Source: Synura sp. LO234KE
Lineage: Eukaryota > Sar > Synurophyceae > Synurales > Mallomonadaceae
Reading direction: 5' to 3'
NCBI GenBank assembly: GCA_015143735.1
Contig: VKHC01000201.1
Span: 1 to 15,532 of the forward strand
Length of the DNA stretch: 15,532 nucleotides
The notes under the pieces were generated by a model, which searched no databases, had not been told where the DNA came from, and saw only the letters and a list, made by a program, of their open reading frames with translations. The translations under genes and the position numbers were made by a program. Shown one piece after another: positions 1 through 8,946 of this stretch (position 1 is the stretch's first letter; each line of letters opens with the position of its first letter).

Positions 1-85
1 TTAATATTAAATCTAAGGTGATTAAGATCTTTGACTATTTTAGCCTAAGCTAGCATCCTTGAGTTACTATTCCGACAGAACTTAC

Positions 86-249
86 TTAGCTTTAGTTGGC
101 AAATCAGTGCACGAAATGCGAAGCACCAGCTCTTGAACATCTTGTCCGTGATGGTTTGAGAATGGCGGTACTAACAGCGTTCTCAACACTCCTTGCACGT
201 ATCGCATCGCCAGTATTAAGTTACCTCTTCTGGTTGCTGTATTTTCCCA
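86..249 (-). CDS. Possible internal exon of an unidentified gene
   Basis: On the minus strand 54 codons plus 2 bases are open between a candidate acceptor (GATAG just before 249) and a consensus donor GTAAGT at 85-80. The peptide begins WENTATRRGN and includes LRTLLVPPFSNHHGQDVQEL, which reads like a folded protein, but I recognise no family. The plus strand is also open across this stretch, so the strand choice rests on the perfect donor and the residue composition. No start codon, upstream exon or downstream exon could be secured; the acceptor lacks a strong pyrimidine tract. It could be chance. Confidence 0.25.
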
Positions 250-1694
250 CTATCCACGCTTCCTATGTGCTTCAGAGAGAAGATTCTAACGTGGTTGCAA
301 ATAAAACTCTTGTACGAGTTGGCGGCTTGGTACTACAAAGACGACGGAATTCAATTGTTCATGCAACTTAATTTATAAAATTTGCTACTTGATGTACTTA
401 TTTATATTGGTATAAGAACGAGGAGAGGACACCTTGTGCACCGCGTACTATTCATGAAACGCCAGTCACCAGCTCAACGAAAGCAGGTGGTGAACCACTT
501 GCTGCAACATCCTCCACCGCTAAAATTTTCATCATCAGTACTAGTAGCTAGATACTTATTGACTCTGTGACGTAGTGGTAGTATGGGAGAATAACGTGGT
601 TACTGTTGGTGCGGACGATTGTTTAGACTGAGTTGCGGTACAGTTAAGAGTAAACAACCACCAAAAATGAGGACGAGTGCCTCCTGTCGTCTGCGTTAGC
701 ACCATAATTTTCCTCTTAAGTCATTTTCAGCGTTACGGCTGATTTGTTAGACTCATTTTATGAGCTCGTCGGACGGGTTTGCGCTCTTTCTTTCTACGCC
801 CTCGGTCACGGGACTACTGCCAATGCATTCTTGACTTCGTGGGAGGTTGGAAACACTGTTGTTGGTACATGTTGACGATGATTCTCTCCTTCTGACACAT
901 TTTATTTTAATCAATACGGCGTAATTAATTACGAGCTCTTGAATTTTCCGCGGAGATCGCGTTTCTGCATGCATCCCGAGAGAGCTTCTATGGCTGGGTA
1001 ATACGCAGCTTAAACGATAGGATGAAATATATATCTCCATAAATAAATAGGCGATCGTACCCAAATTCAAACAACTCTGGCTTTGAATGATAAGAATATT
1101 GTCGTATTACGATTACTCATTCTATTTTTTTACCTGACTTTTCGCGATACCTTAACAGCATTATCAGAAAATCTATAAAAGGATTACATAGTTGAATTAG
1201 TTAAGTTGATGGTTTACACAATACAGTATATATAGAAGAAACTTCCCGACGATCTTAAAATGATAATCGGAAAGTGTGCGTTTCCACTCAAAAGTATTCC
1301 AGCGGACAAAACTAGAAAAAAACAGAAAAAAAAACTAGTTCAGGAACATCTACAAAGATATTTTTAATTCGATGAAGCTACCCGCTTCAAAGCAGCATAA
1401 ACACATTCAACGTAATAACATATGGCGTCTCAGTTCACCAATATTGACAATCCACAACACGTGATTGATCAGCTAAGCTGAATAACATTACCGGGTTTTA
1501 AGCAACATCTTAAGTTGACTTGTTGTGCAGAATTTTTAAGACGTAAATAACCGGTACTTCAGTATTTTATAGAATACCTCAATGATACACCGGCGCACAG
1601 GTTATTTACTCATGAAATTATACGCAATAAATCAACTAAGATGCTAATTATCATAATCAAGTTTTCTTATTGCAATATTGCATAATCAACTAAC
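250..1694. other. AT-rich stretch without a secure gene
   Basis: Only weak signals are present, all on the minus strand. A 49-codon ATG frame at 705-556 has a Ser/Thr-rich C-terminal half. An exon-like piece near 1020-935 reads AAYYPAIEALSGCMQKRD and ends at a possible donor, GTAATT. A short piece near 1475-1430 could continue the gene that starts at 1942. None could be joined in a consistent phase. An A-rich run at 1310-1337 is bounded by two AACTAG copies. I see no RNA gene or repeat array. Confidence 0.3.
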
Positions 1695-1942
1695 CTACGG
1701 TAACATTCCCCTCTTTCAATTGATGTAACCTTAATTCGGGTTGAATCGCCTAATGTTAATCGGAAGCGTTTCATCAACATCAACAAGCATCCTTCGCACT
1801 TCGTCGACGGAATTCGTTGAAGTGTCGCTTGCAGTTGACTTTGGTAAACATTCTTATAATATCTTGCATAAATAATAGATGTTTGCTTCTCACCTGATAA
1901 TCGGCTTGACTTTTTTGGTTGTGGCGAATGCATTCGTTCCAT
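1695..1942 (-). CDS. Probable first exon of an unidentified gene
   Basis: On the minus strand, ATG at 1942-1940 opens 82 codons plus 2 bases up to a donor CGTAG|GTTAGT (intron from 1694). The peptide starts MERMHSPQPKKSSRLSG and contains YYKNVYQSQLQATLQRIP and MKRFRLTLGDSTRIKVTS. It is basic, with no signal peptide or membrane segment. If the donor is not used, the frame stops at 1667. One possible continuation is an acceptor ending TTATTCAG near 1480, in the right phase, giving LADQSRVVDCQY. I do not recognise the family. The start lies only 104 bp from the start of the fasciclin gene on the other strand, which would make a divergent pair. Confidence 0.4.
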
Positions 1943-2046
1943 CAAGATTTGTAGTAAGAAAGGTAAGGAATTGATTTTCGTTATGTACGAAGAATTGATG
2001 TAACTGAGAGCTCGTAAAATATTATTGAAAGGCTACTTCGCTCTCA
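1943..2046. promoter_or_regulatory. Putative shared promoter between divergent genes
   Basis: These 104 bases separate the ATG at 1942 (minus) from the fasciclin ATG at 2047 (plus). The stretch is AT-rich and contains two copies of GAATTGAT. No TATA box is convincing. Assignment as a bidirectional promoter depends on the minus-strand exon being real. Confidence 0.35.
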
Positions 2047-2558
2047 ATGGCAAACATCGTTCAAACTGCCGTCCAAGCTGGAACTTTTAAAACGTTGGTG
2101 GCTGCGGTAACTGCGGCTGGTTTGGCAGATACTCTTTCGGGTGGATCCTTTTCTGTCTTCGCCCCAACTGATGAGGCGTTTGCCAAGCTTCCAAAGGGAA
2201 CCGTTGAAGGTATAAATCTTCTTATATGGACAAGATTAGTAGTCTTATGCATGTGATGTCAGGCCTATTAAAGGATATTCCAAAGTTGAAGAAAATTCTA
2301 TTATTTCATGTTGTACAAGGAGTTCAGAGACCGAATCGCAATGGTAGGTCATATGAAACACTTCTTGTTGAGAATGGTTTCCCAAAGGAGATATCTGTTA
2401 AAGTAACTGTGGATACCACCGAGTCATTCATTTGGGGGGGACAAGAAAATCCTGCTAAAGTAACAGCCATGAGCATTGCAGCAGACAATGGGGTTATTCA
2501 TGTTATTGACGAAGTACTTCTTCCTTATGAAGGAGATGTTGCCCCTGTTCATAACTAA
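2047..2558 (+). CDS. Single-domain fasciclin (FAS1) protein, two exons
   Basis: Exon 1 is 2047-2209 and exon 2 is 2263-2558, joined in phase 1 across a 53-nt GT-AG intron (GAAG|GTATAA to GTCAG|GC). The joined protein is about 152 residues, one FAS1 domain with nothing else. The H1 box reads [14 protein letters not shown] (about residues 34-47), followed by [17 protein letters not shown], and the H2-like end reads [16 protein letters not shown]1 domains act in cell adhesion and extracellular matrix. There is no N-terminal signal peptide; the start [20 protein letters not shown] is like the short single-FAS1 proteins common in cyanobacteria and other bacteria. The middle part, between QGV and GGQENPAKV, differs from the usual bacterial sequence. 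Without the intron the frame ends in an unrelated tail, so the splice is well supported. A bacterial origin followed by intron gain is inference. Confidence 0.9.
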
Positions 2559-3593
2559 GAAGCTAATAGTTAATTGAATTCTGTGGGAATGCCAAACTCT
2601 CCAGTATTTTAACCTATATACTGTTTCCGCCTCTTTATGTGTAGACGATTTACACTTAATGGTATTTGCACGTCGACATGACATCGCTCCTATTTACCCT
2701 GACAAAATTTTAATCCACACTTTAATGCTCAGATATATACCATCTATCTAATTTGAGCTATTAACTATTACTAAGTAGGTAGACCGAATGTAACCGACAT
2801 AGGAAGTTAAGTGTGGCAGGCAATATAGCCCCCCTTCCGCAAATCTAGTGACTTTACTTGGAGCCCTGTATCTGTTCCAAACCATATTCTCGTGCTGGTT
2901 GAAGGGCAACTCCTGCGTTAGATAGCTACGTGTCAGAATTTCAGCTGATTCGAACCAGGGCACCCGCAACACTCACTAACCCTAACCTACCAGCAATTTA
3001 GGTTAGCGGTAATTCTTCTGTATATTTTCTAAGACGAGCATACGATTGCCAAAGATCTCGTTGTTAGCTAGTACTTGCAAAGATTGGGTCCTCTGCCAAT
3101 TGGGACTTTCTCCATGCGAATTGGACGCTTTTGAGCTCACACACCCAACACGGGAACCCGGGAGTGGAGAATAATTTCTGGGTTGTTTGCGTCAACGTCC
3201 TCAGCTGACTTCACGGGTTTAAATATGCAGAACTCCTGGCCTTCCTCATGTACTCTGCCACCAGGAGTGTCGATTGACTAGTTCGTATCGACGCTCGTGT
3301 TCCTAAACACGACGCCGGCCATTACTTCCGTGAAACCCGAGCCGAACTCAGGCCCGGTGCAATTTGCTGGGTCTCCCACTCCGAGTGCCGTCTCCAAAAA
3401 ACTCCACCGCCGGTACCGATTCAATCAAGATTTGAGGCAACATGCCATCAAGAAAACATGTAGTGCTACATGTCGAGATATCATTGAATACCTCAACTTG
3501 TAGATGTCAAATATCTTGATCGCCGACTTCGTGGGACAGGCAAAGTTCTTGTATTTTCCTATTCCAGTCGAATTTTTTTCTCGTTCTCTTTAG
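2559..3593. other. Intergenic stretch with a GC-richer island
   Basis: No secure gene. From about 3137 to 3426 the base composition becomes GC-richer and the minus strand is open except for one TAG at 3280-3278. The peptide contains GDPANCTGPEFGSGFTEVM and, after the stop, FCIFKPVKSAEDVDANNPEI, which could be a decayed gene or exon. The plus strand is also open over part of it, so strand and reality are uncertain. A small inverted repeat CTAACCT/AGGTTAG lies at 2982-3006. A near-perfect one, ACATGTAG-TG-CTACATGT, lies at 3456-3473. Confidence 0.3.
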
Positions 3594-3740
3594 ATATCTT
3601 CCGTTTATGATTGAAATTCTTTTCAATTGTCCTGTTAATGAGGTAAATTTTATGAATTACCTAAGAAGAAATAAGCAAGTTCGCAAAGAAGTTGCTGAGC
3701 ACTACCAGCAATTCAAGAACTTTAATTCTCTGCTCTTTAG
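3594..3740 (+). CDS. Isolated exon resembling organellar ribosomal protein uS14
   Basis: A 147-nt open exon is bounded by a strong acceptor (long pyrimidine tract ending TTCTCTTTAG at 3593) and a consensus donor, AG|GTAAGA, at 3741. Both ends are phase 2. The peptide contains MNYLRRNKQVRKEVAEHYQQ followed by FKNFNSLLFR. The pattern of a short start, RR(N/D)K, a basic run, then VA..Y resembles the N-terminal helix of mitochondrial or plastid uS14, which binds the small-subunit rRNA. In-frame ATGs at 3607 and 3652 could also be starts. The C-terminal, more conserved half of uS14 was not found downstream, where retroelement debris begins. The match is short and from memory of the family, so the identity is tentative, though the exon itself is credible. 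Confidence 0.4.
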
Positions 3741-3869
3741 GTAAGAAAGGAACTTTCTTATCAAATATTCAGTTTTTCGTTATTGTCATTTATCATTTAC
3801 AATAAGTTCACGATATCGGACACTCTTATCAAAGACGTTATATTTCCATCAAAGTCTTGACCTTGTACA

Positions 3870-4212
3870 GTCTACCGCCAAAGCGCACCATGCACAGTTG
3901 GTCTTAGGTACCAAAATTTATTCAACGTACTCAATAAGTGTCGCCACCAGCTGTAGGCGATCCTACCAAATTCTATCCATGTGGAGTCCACCACCAAAGT
4001 TCACCACAAAATGTCCAGGACCTTCATTTTTGACCCCTTAAATCATTGGTCACTAGCTGTAGCTGGTTCATCCAAAACCCAACCAGCTGTAGCCCACCGA
4101 CTATAGCTGGGTATTTAGAATTGGATATCCAGTTATAGCTCGTCCACCCAAAGCTTCTCCAGCTATAGCTGGGGTTTCAGTGGTGGACGTTCGATTGCAC
4201 GACTATAGTCGG
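3870..4212 (+). repeat. Degenerate repeat cluster with palindromic 14-mers
   Basis: Seven variants of a palindrome-like 14-mer occur at 3947, 4053, 4083, 4097, 4129, 4159 and 4199. The copy at 4159-4172, CCAGCTATAGCTGG, is a perfect palindrome, and CGACTATAGTCG (4200-4211) is another. Between them a second motif recurs, GTCCACCACCAAAG-like, at 3870, 3959, 3986, 4066 and 4142. Together they look like decayed tandem units of irregular length. The cluster lies directly upstream of retroelement fragment A and may be its 5' untranslated region, but it could also be an independent satellite. Confidence 0.6.
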
Positions 4213-4269
4213 CACCACTATACCGTGGTCTTTTATCCACTGATGCTGGTCAATTTCAATGCCGACCCA

Positions 4270-5300
4270 TCTGGTCTCTGTGTATAGAGGACGAAGTTAT
4301 GGTGGCCACATCCCACGCTCGTCTTCAAATTTTAGCTACCTATTGGGCTTTTTCGTCCCCGCTTACTAGAATCATGCCAGAGGACATGGATAGACGCATT
4401 GGCGGGTCCTTTTCCATCGACTCACTTCGTATCTTAAGTCCACCAAGTCGATTATATGCACCGACATATGGTGACTCCGGGTAATCCCTTTCTGTGTGTG
4501 GGCGACTTTAGTTGCTGTTGGGACGGGCGCCCGGAAGGGGAAGGTTATTCGGAGCCCCTTCGGGACTGAGCCCACGCCATTAGATATTGCTCGCACTACC
4601 CCGATATCCCTGCAGATCCAGCAGCGTTCATAAGCACGATATGTCCTTCGACCTCCACAGCGGGACTGAGATCGACCCCACCTTCCATACCAGCCCCTCC
4701 CTGACCCTTTTGCAATATGACAAAGGTTTCTTGGCAGAGGTTTGGCTAGAAATGGCCGATCACCATCCAGTGATGGCAACTTACAGCGGCGCTCCAGAAG
4801 TCTGGGGCACCGGACTCAACCCCTAGGAGTAACGAACCCAGGATGTCTTCAATATTCAAAAGTCTTCGTTTGGCAGCTCTGACTAAGTTTAAACGCGTGC
4901 GTGCGAACTTGTATGCCCGGAAGCGTAACGGCTCAACTCGGGTATACATATTGAAACGCGTTAGAAAAAGAAAAATTCTTGTCGCTGATGTCCGCGGAGG
5001 GATGCAGCCCTTTCTCAACGAGCGCTCTGCTGCCCCGCCACTGCAACAATTCAGTTTCGGCGATGCTGACTACACCCCTTGGACTCCGGAGGAGCTGCAT
5101 CAGTAAGTGATTGATATGTTCAAACACCACTTCCAGTCCAAGCCTACCCCGTCTCCACCAACTCTCGACGACGGTACCCTGACTTAGGGTGACATAGCTC
5201 ATTGTTTTTTCGCCTACTTCCGCCGAACTGGTCCCGATACCCTGGAGGTTCTATGGCAAGCGCTCCGGAAGTCTCCTCGCCGTGACCGCGTGCGTCTTCC
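4270..5300 (+). pseudogene. Fragment A: decayed non-LTR retrotransposon endonuclease region
   Basis: Pieces of an APE-type (exonuclease-endonuclease-phosphatase) domain appear in order. YAPT is near 4458. GDFSCCWDG is at 4501-4527. TEID is at 4665-4676, equivalent to the family SRID. ADHHPVMATYSG is from 4755, equivalent to the catalytic SDH. The frames differ between pieces, and a TGA at 4567 sits where Trp is expected (LRD*AHA), so the gene is dead. From 4843 to 5103 one open frame gives a basic linker (KRVRKRKILVADVRGG) of the kind found between endonuclease and reverse transcriptase in LINEs. A further piece, TLEVLWQALRKSPRRDR, near 5245-5295 may be the start of the reverse transcriptase. 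The catalytic YADD part was not found. Confidence 0.7.
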
Positions 5301-5859
5301 GCCATAGTCTCCGAAGCTTACAACTGCCTCGTTATTGTATGAACTCAGCACCACACTCCAGACGTTATGAAGTGGAAGTGGTTTGTGCCCAAGATACGAT
5401 ACCCATAATACTTCTTAAGTTGTGAACAGGACTCATTCTTGTCAAGCAAACTACTACGACCCTCCAGAAGCATGCCTGCTCCCTCTTTACCAATGTGAAT
5501 ATCTCCCAAAGTGCGGTAAGGACACGGTGAATTTCCATCTCCAGGACTCTCTGTCTACGGGTGCTTGTGGGACATGAAGAAGACAGTTGACTCCGTCTCC
5601 CAGCACCTCATTCTTTTCTGCTAGCAACAACTTAGATGTCTCCTTGAGATAGCACCGTGGCTGGTCGACCTTGACGAGAGACAGGGAACACTATCGTCCG
5701 CACCCCGTTTGCATTGGAGTGTTTGGATTTCCAGGTATTTGAAGGTGTCAACGCGGTACAAGTCATGGTGACGTTTTTAGCTTTTTTTACCTTGCTCTTA
5801 GCGTTTGATGTCATCTTGAATATTCCGAGCATTTCTCGAAAACCTTTTCGTGAATTACA
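5301..5859. other. Unassigned stretch between fragments A and C
   Basis: Possibly the heavily decayed continuation of fragment A, since it keeps similar composition, but no reverse transcriptase motif could be read in any frame. A minus-strand open frame of 91 codons (5907-5632) overlaps the tail of fragment C and has no recognisable domain. I see nothing else here. Confidence 0.3.
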
Positions 5860-5894
5860 TTGAGTGTAGTAGTCATAGTAATAACTCCAAGTAA

Positions 5895-6010
5895 AGCACA
5901 GCCGCACCCCTCAACGACTAAACTACTCTCCATACCCAACTGGCAAGTTCCGTGACCGAGTGGGGAGCTCCGAGTGGATACACTCGGAAAAGAAACGTAG
6001 TCCCCAATAA
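5895..6010 (-). repeat. 3' tail of fragment C, matching 12085-12190 in inverse
   Basis: The reverse complement of this stretch aligns with the tail of B2. Shared blocks include AACTTGCCAGTTGG (C) versus GACTTGCCAGTTGG (B2), GGAGAGTAG and a 7-bp stem hairpin CCGAGTG/CACTCGG. On the plus strand the hairpin is at 5970-5987 with loop GATA. A third half-copy, CCGAGTG, is at 5956-5962, so this copy carries a 14-bp local duplication that B2 lacks. Confidence 0.75.
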
Positions 6011-6261
6011 AGTCCCCAGTGCCATGAAGAAAGAAAGCAGAGTCGAGGGCATGACGTTCATAACACACAATAGCTAACCTATACAGAATAATAAGTTGAG
6101 CTGCCGATAATTGCTAAACCGGAGGAGGTCGACGAGGAGCCCGAGAGGAGCTCGGGAGGAGTCGACATTATGGACGTCAAAGACGGGCAGAAGGTCCTGA
6201 AGAGCGTGGTTGACGAGGACGGTACCCAGCCGGGACTGTACAGGGGTGGGTACTGGAGGAA

Positions 6262-6588
6262 TCCGAGAGTGAGTCGGTCCGCCATCGCATTTCCGATGGC
6301 TTCCGGGATGGAGGCGCCCTTATGTACGTTTAATCAGGAGATGAACAGCTGATGATGCCGTTACTGAATGATGGGCTTGTTGTAGTGAGACTCGATAAAA
6401 TTCTCCGCCAAAAGACGTGTTGTTAGTGGGACGAGAGGCACCCACCCAGCAGTCGGGGTCAGGAACCGTGCCGACTGGTTCCTACAAGTAGTTAACTATA
6501 GGTCACTAGGTTGTGCATATACCCCCACCCTACCCTGCTGCCCCAGCAGAGGCGAGAGATGCAGAGACCCGTCGGTATAGTGAACCAC
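6262..6588 (-). pseudogene. RNase H domain remnant of fragment C
   Basis: RNase H cleaves RNA in RNA-DNA hybrids during reverse transcription. The first catalytic strand reads VVHYTDGS (Asp at 6573-6571). A TNNT motif, which in this family precedes the catalytic Glu, is at 6426-6415. The C-terminal GNAMADRLTLG, with the last catalytic Asp, is at 6294-6262. Only about 120 nt separate TNNT and GNA, against about 255 nt in copy B2, so the segment with the TDSE motif (the third acidic residue) is deleted. A stop (TAG) follows the first block. The gene is not functional. Confidence 0.75.
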
Positions 6589-6631
6589 ATCGAGTGAAGT
6601 AAGCAGTGGTTGACCCAGCGTGAGCAGTTTA

Positions 6632-6762
6632 TTCTTTGGCCTTTCGCAGCGATTCAAATCTTTTGAAATCGCTCCGAATCCCTATGGTGCGCGGCTTCGC
6701 GTCTTTCCAGGAGGTGTGTACACTTCTGGGACGAGACCGAGTCGGAATCCGTAAAACATCTT
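6632..6762 (-). pseudogene. Viroplasmin / RNase H1 hybrid-binding domain remnant (fragment C)
   Basis: The peptide KMFYGFRLGLVPEVYT continues after a one-base-type frameshift as SWKDAKPRTIGIRSDFKRFE, then SLRKAKE. This is the pattern of the viroplasmin-like N-terminal domain of eukaryotic RNase H1 (FYxxRxGxxPGIYxSWxExxxxxxGxxxxxFKxFxxxxEAxxF), which binds RNA-DNA hybrids. It ends about 60 nt before the RNase H domain, the order seen in cellular RNase H1. The frameshift lies near 6714-6713, and a TAA follows KAKE. Confidence 0.8.
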
Positions 6763-6930
6763 AGGTTCTTTGATCGGACGGGGAGCAAAACTTGGGGGAC
6801 TTGCAATGTAGCCGGGTCCGCAGAAAGATATAGTTTTCCGCAGCTTCAACATATTTGGCCTGCTTCCGGCGGGCCTCCCGGAGCATGTTGCAAATGTCCG
6901 AGAGACATCAACTGCAGGACCTCTGTGTGT

Positions 6931-7455
6931 TGCAGCAGAGGTGCTGCATTAGGTACCTATATGCTATTTCTTTGCAGGTAACTGTGCGCTACACTTCTAC
7001 TATATATCTCTACCGTATGAGTCGACTGCTCAGTAGGTGGTGTATCGCTGCCTAACTCGGTACACTTCTCTCTCTACTTTACCTACTATGCTACTGTTGG
7101 TTTCTAGTTCGTTTTAGGCGGACGAAACAGTCACACGAGAGGGAGGTATTCTTAATTCGCTTTAGTCATGGGAGGATATAAAGGCAACGGAGCGGGGTGC
7201 GCTGACGAGCTGCCGAAGATAAGGAGTTAGAATATGCTTTGAATTGCCTTTATCGCTTCTCTACGGTCGATAGAGAAGCGGTAGACTGAAAGTCGCGAGC
7301 GCTGGTTGAGCGTAAGCATCACGCGGATGATTTTATCAAAATGATTCCATGGTTGGAAGTCGCAATACTATTGAGAAAGACCTGTCGCGGCGACGAATTC
7401 GTTAGCCTGTCACGACATCGCGTGCCGCGAGGTAGGCGTAACCAGATCTGTTTGA
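6931..7455. other. Unassigned stretch with a strong hairpin
   Basis: No gene is supported. A perfect 10-bp inverted repeat, CGCTTCTCTA (7254-7263) and TAGAGAAGCG (7271-7280), encloses a 7-base loop. It could form a hairpin, but no T-run follows, and there is no tRNA-like fold around it. Confidence 0.35.
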
Positions 7456-8604
7456 ATGCTTCTTGTAGCAGATCTTGACTTGCAGAAAGCGTATAATGGT
7501 GAGATCTATCACCTAAATAAGCGATTACTTTCCGCTCGATCGCACTGCGCTACTGTGGAAGTGCACGATTCCGAGTGTCCAGACGGGGAAGACTTTGAGG
7601 AAAGGCCATTTTTTGATGGCAAGGGTGATGATCAACTTTCTCAGCGCGTTCTGCCGTCCAAGACGTCAAGAGAGAGGTCATTGTCTCGGTATTCGTATAG
7701 CGGGAGGACGAGGCGCAGGAGTCAGCGCGCCAGTGTGGGAGGGATTTTCCTACTAGGGTTAAGTTGCTCAGGGCAGATATGCCGGGGGTAAGCACACGTA
7801 ACAGACCTGCTACCAGTGTGCAAAGTGGTCATTGAAAGGTGCGCAAATAACAGGGCCTGCGATGAGATCGCTCGGTCACGACAGCCCAAGGAGGGGTTAG
7901 AGCTCCCGAGGGCAACGCTGCGGAAGCGTTCCAGACCACGACACGGGTTGGAAGGCGTGTAGTTTTTTCCCCGTGGTGAACAGTCGGGGAAAATGTTGCA
8001 CGGAGAGAGAGCCTTTCGAAGCTTGCTGTGGGGCGGCGCAGCTCCAAGAATCGCCGGTCAGCGGGACACCCTTGATGACATTTTTGGAGGGTGTCTGACG
8101 CTCAGACGACCAACACACGTCAAGAGGAGTTTGACGCGTCAGAGCTTGTTAGAAAAATCGTCTTGTCTGCGCTGGTGTGAGGCAGAGAGCCCCAGCATAA
8201 TATGTCACTTCGGTGGAGAGTACTGCCGGAGTACAACTAGTGGGATCGAGTAAGTAAGTGGAGCAGGTTAAGTGCCTGAGAAGGGCCATAATCAAATGAT
8301 GTCCTACAGTTGGGATAGGCTGGCAGTGCGCGACTTAGACATCGGGCAGCAGGAGCCTCAGACTACACTTCAGGAACGCTTGAGCGGTGATCGATCTGCA
8401 AAGCAACCAAGTGCAGCGACGAAAGTAGTAGACTCGCACGAACCGAGTACTCTTGGTGAATTGGTTCTAGCGACCAGGGAGTGGAATCTGTTCCTCTCGA
8501 CAGACATGGGGGTACAGCAGAGTGCGTTAATTTGGTCAGAGTATATGACCCGGGTGGTTCGGCTGGCTGCCTTTCTACGTCTGACCGCCATCGTTAATGA
8601 CTAA
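7456..8604 (+). pseudogene. Fragment B1: possible retroelement ORF1 (gag-like) remnant
   Basis: Open frames on the plus strand run 7456-7788, 7993-8250 and 8272-8604, in different frames. The last gives 110 residues ending LGELVLATREWNLFLSTDMG...SALIWSEYMTRVVRLAAFLR. A W-x2-F-x(9-12)-SA-x2-W-x2-YM-x2-V spacing of this kind occurs in gag-like proteins encoded upstream of retroelement pol genes in protists and fungi. This is a family-level impression, not a firm match. The first part carries an acidic SECPDGEDFEERPFF segment that is duplicated at 8848 (see the repeat entry). No zinc knuckle was found. The strand is G-rich. Confidence 0.4.
7565..7650 (+). repeat. Direct repeat copy 1 (pair at 8848-8935)
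   Basis: The two copies share GACGGGGAAG, TTTGAGGAA, CATTTTTTG and GATCAACT in the same order with near-identical spacing, roughly 80 percent alike by eye. They lie 1.28 kb apart. Copy 1 encodes SECPDGEDFEERPFFDGKG. Confidence 0.75.
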
Positions 8605-8847
8605 TACTGTTCTCACCTAATTCAATATTTCTTTGCACAATACTATGCTGTAAACATTACTACAAAAGGGAGGGTTAGGGGAAACATTTTGACCAACTTC
8701 GTATCTCGCTCCAGCCGAAACATCTTAAAGGTAAATTAATTTGGAATCTCTAACCATCATCTAATATCAGATTTCAGCTCAAACCTGCCTCGCATCCTGT
8801 TATGTCTGGTATCCAGTGTACTATTTTCTGGGATAGGTTTCCGGACC
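8605..8847. other. AT-rich spacer between fragments B1 and B2
   Basis: Nothing recognisable. The composition changes at about 8600 from G-rich to AT-rich, which marks the end of fragment B1. Confidence 0.4.
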
Positions 8848-8935
8848 CTGAGTCGGAGTGTTCGGACGGGGAAGTTTTGAGGAATGGACATTTTTTGTTG
8901 GTGAGGTGAAGATCAACTATTTTTCGTCGGGATAT
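8848..8935 (+). repeat. Direct repeat copy 2 (pair at 7565-7650)
   Basis: Second copy of the block described at 7565. Its reading frame is broken, with a one-base loss after GGGGAAG relative to copy 1. It may mark the start of a second, independently inserted copy of the same element family (fragment B2). Confidence 0.7.
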
Positions 8936-8946
8936 CCACCTGGCGA

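Larger units (their letters stand above)
5860..6930 (-). mobile_element. Fragment C: 5'-truncated LINE 3' end (minus strand)
   Basis: Read on the minus strand, this fragment holds, in order, a KQAKYVEAA motif (6865-6840), a viroplasmin/hybrid-binding domain (6762-6632), RNase H (6588-6262) and a 3' tail (about 6010-5895). The same order, and the same KQAKY(L/V)EAA motif, occurs on the plus strand in fragment B2. Homology is lost upstream of about 6930, which fits 5' truncation, the usual outcome of LINE insertion. No poly-A or short repeat tail and no target-site duplication could be identified. Exact ends are uncertain by tens of bases. Confidence 0.7.

Noticed and set aside
2925-2965. tRNA gene on the minus strand (GGTTCGAATC near 2955)
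   Set aside because: The T-arm stem does not pair beyond one or two bases and no D-arm or anticodon arm can be folded.
2976-3006. Interstitial telomere repeat (CTAACCCTAACC)
   Set aside because: Only about two units are present; it is more simply part of a short inverted repeat.
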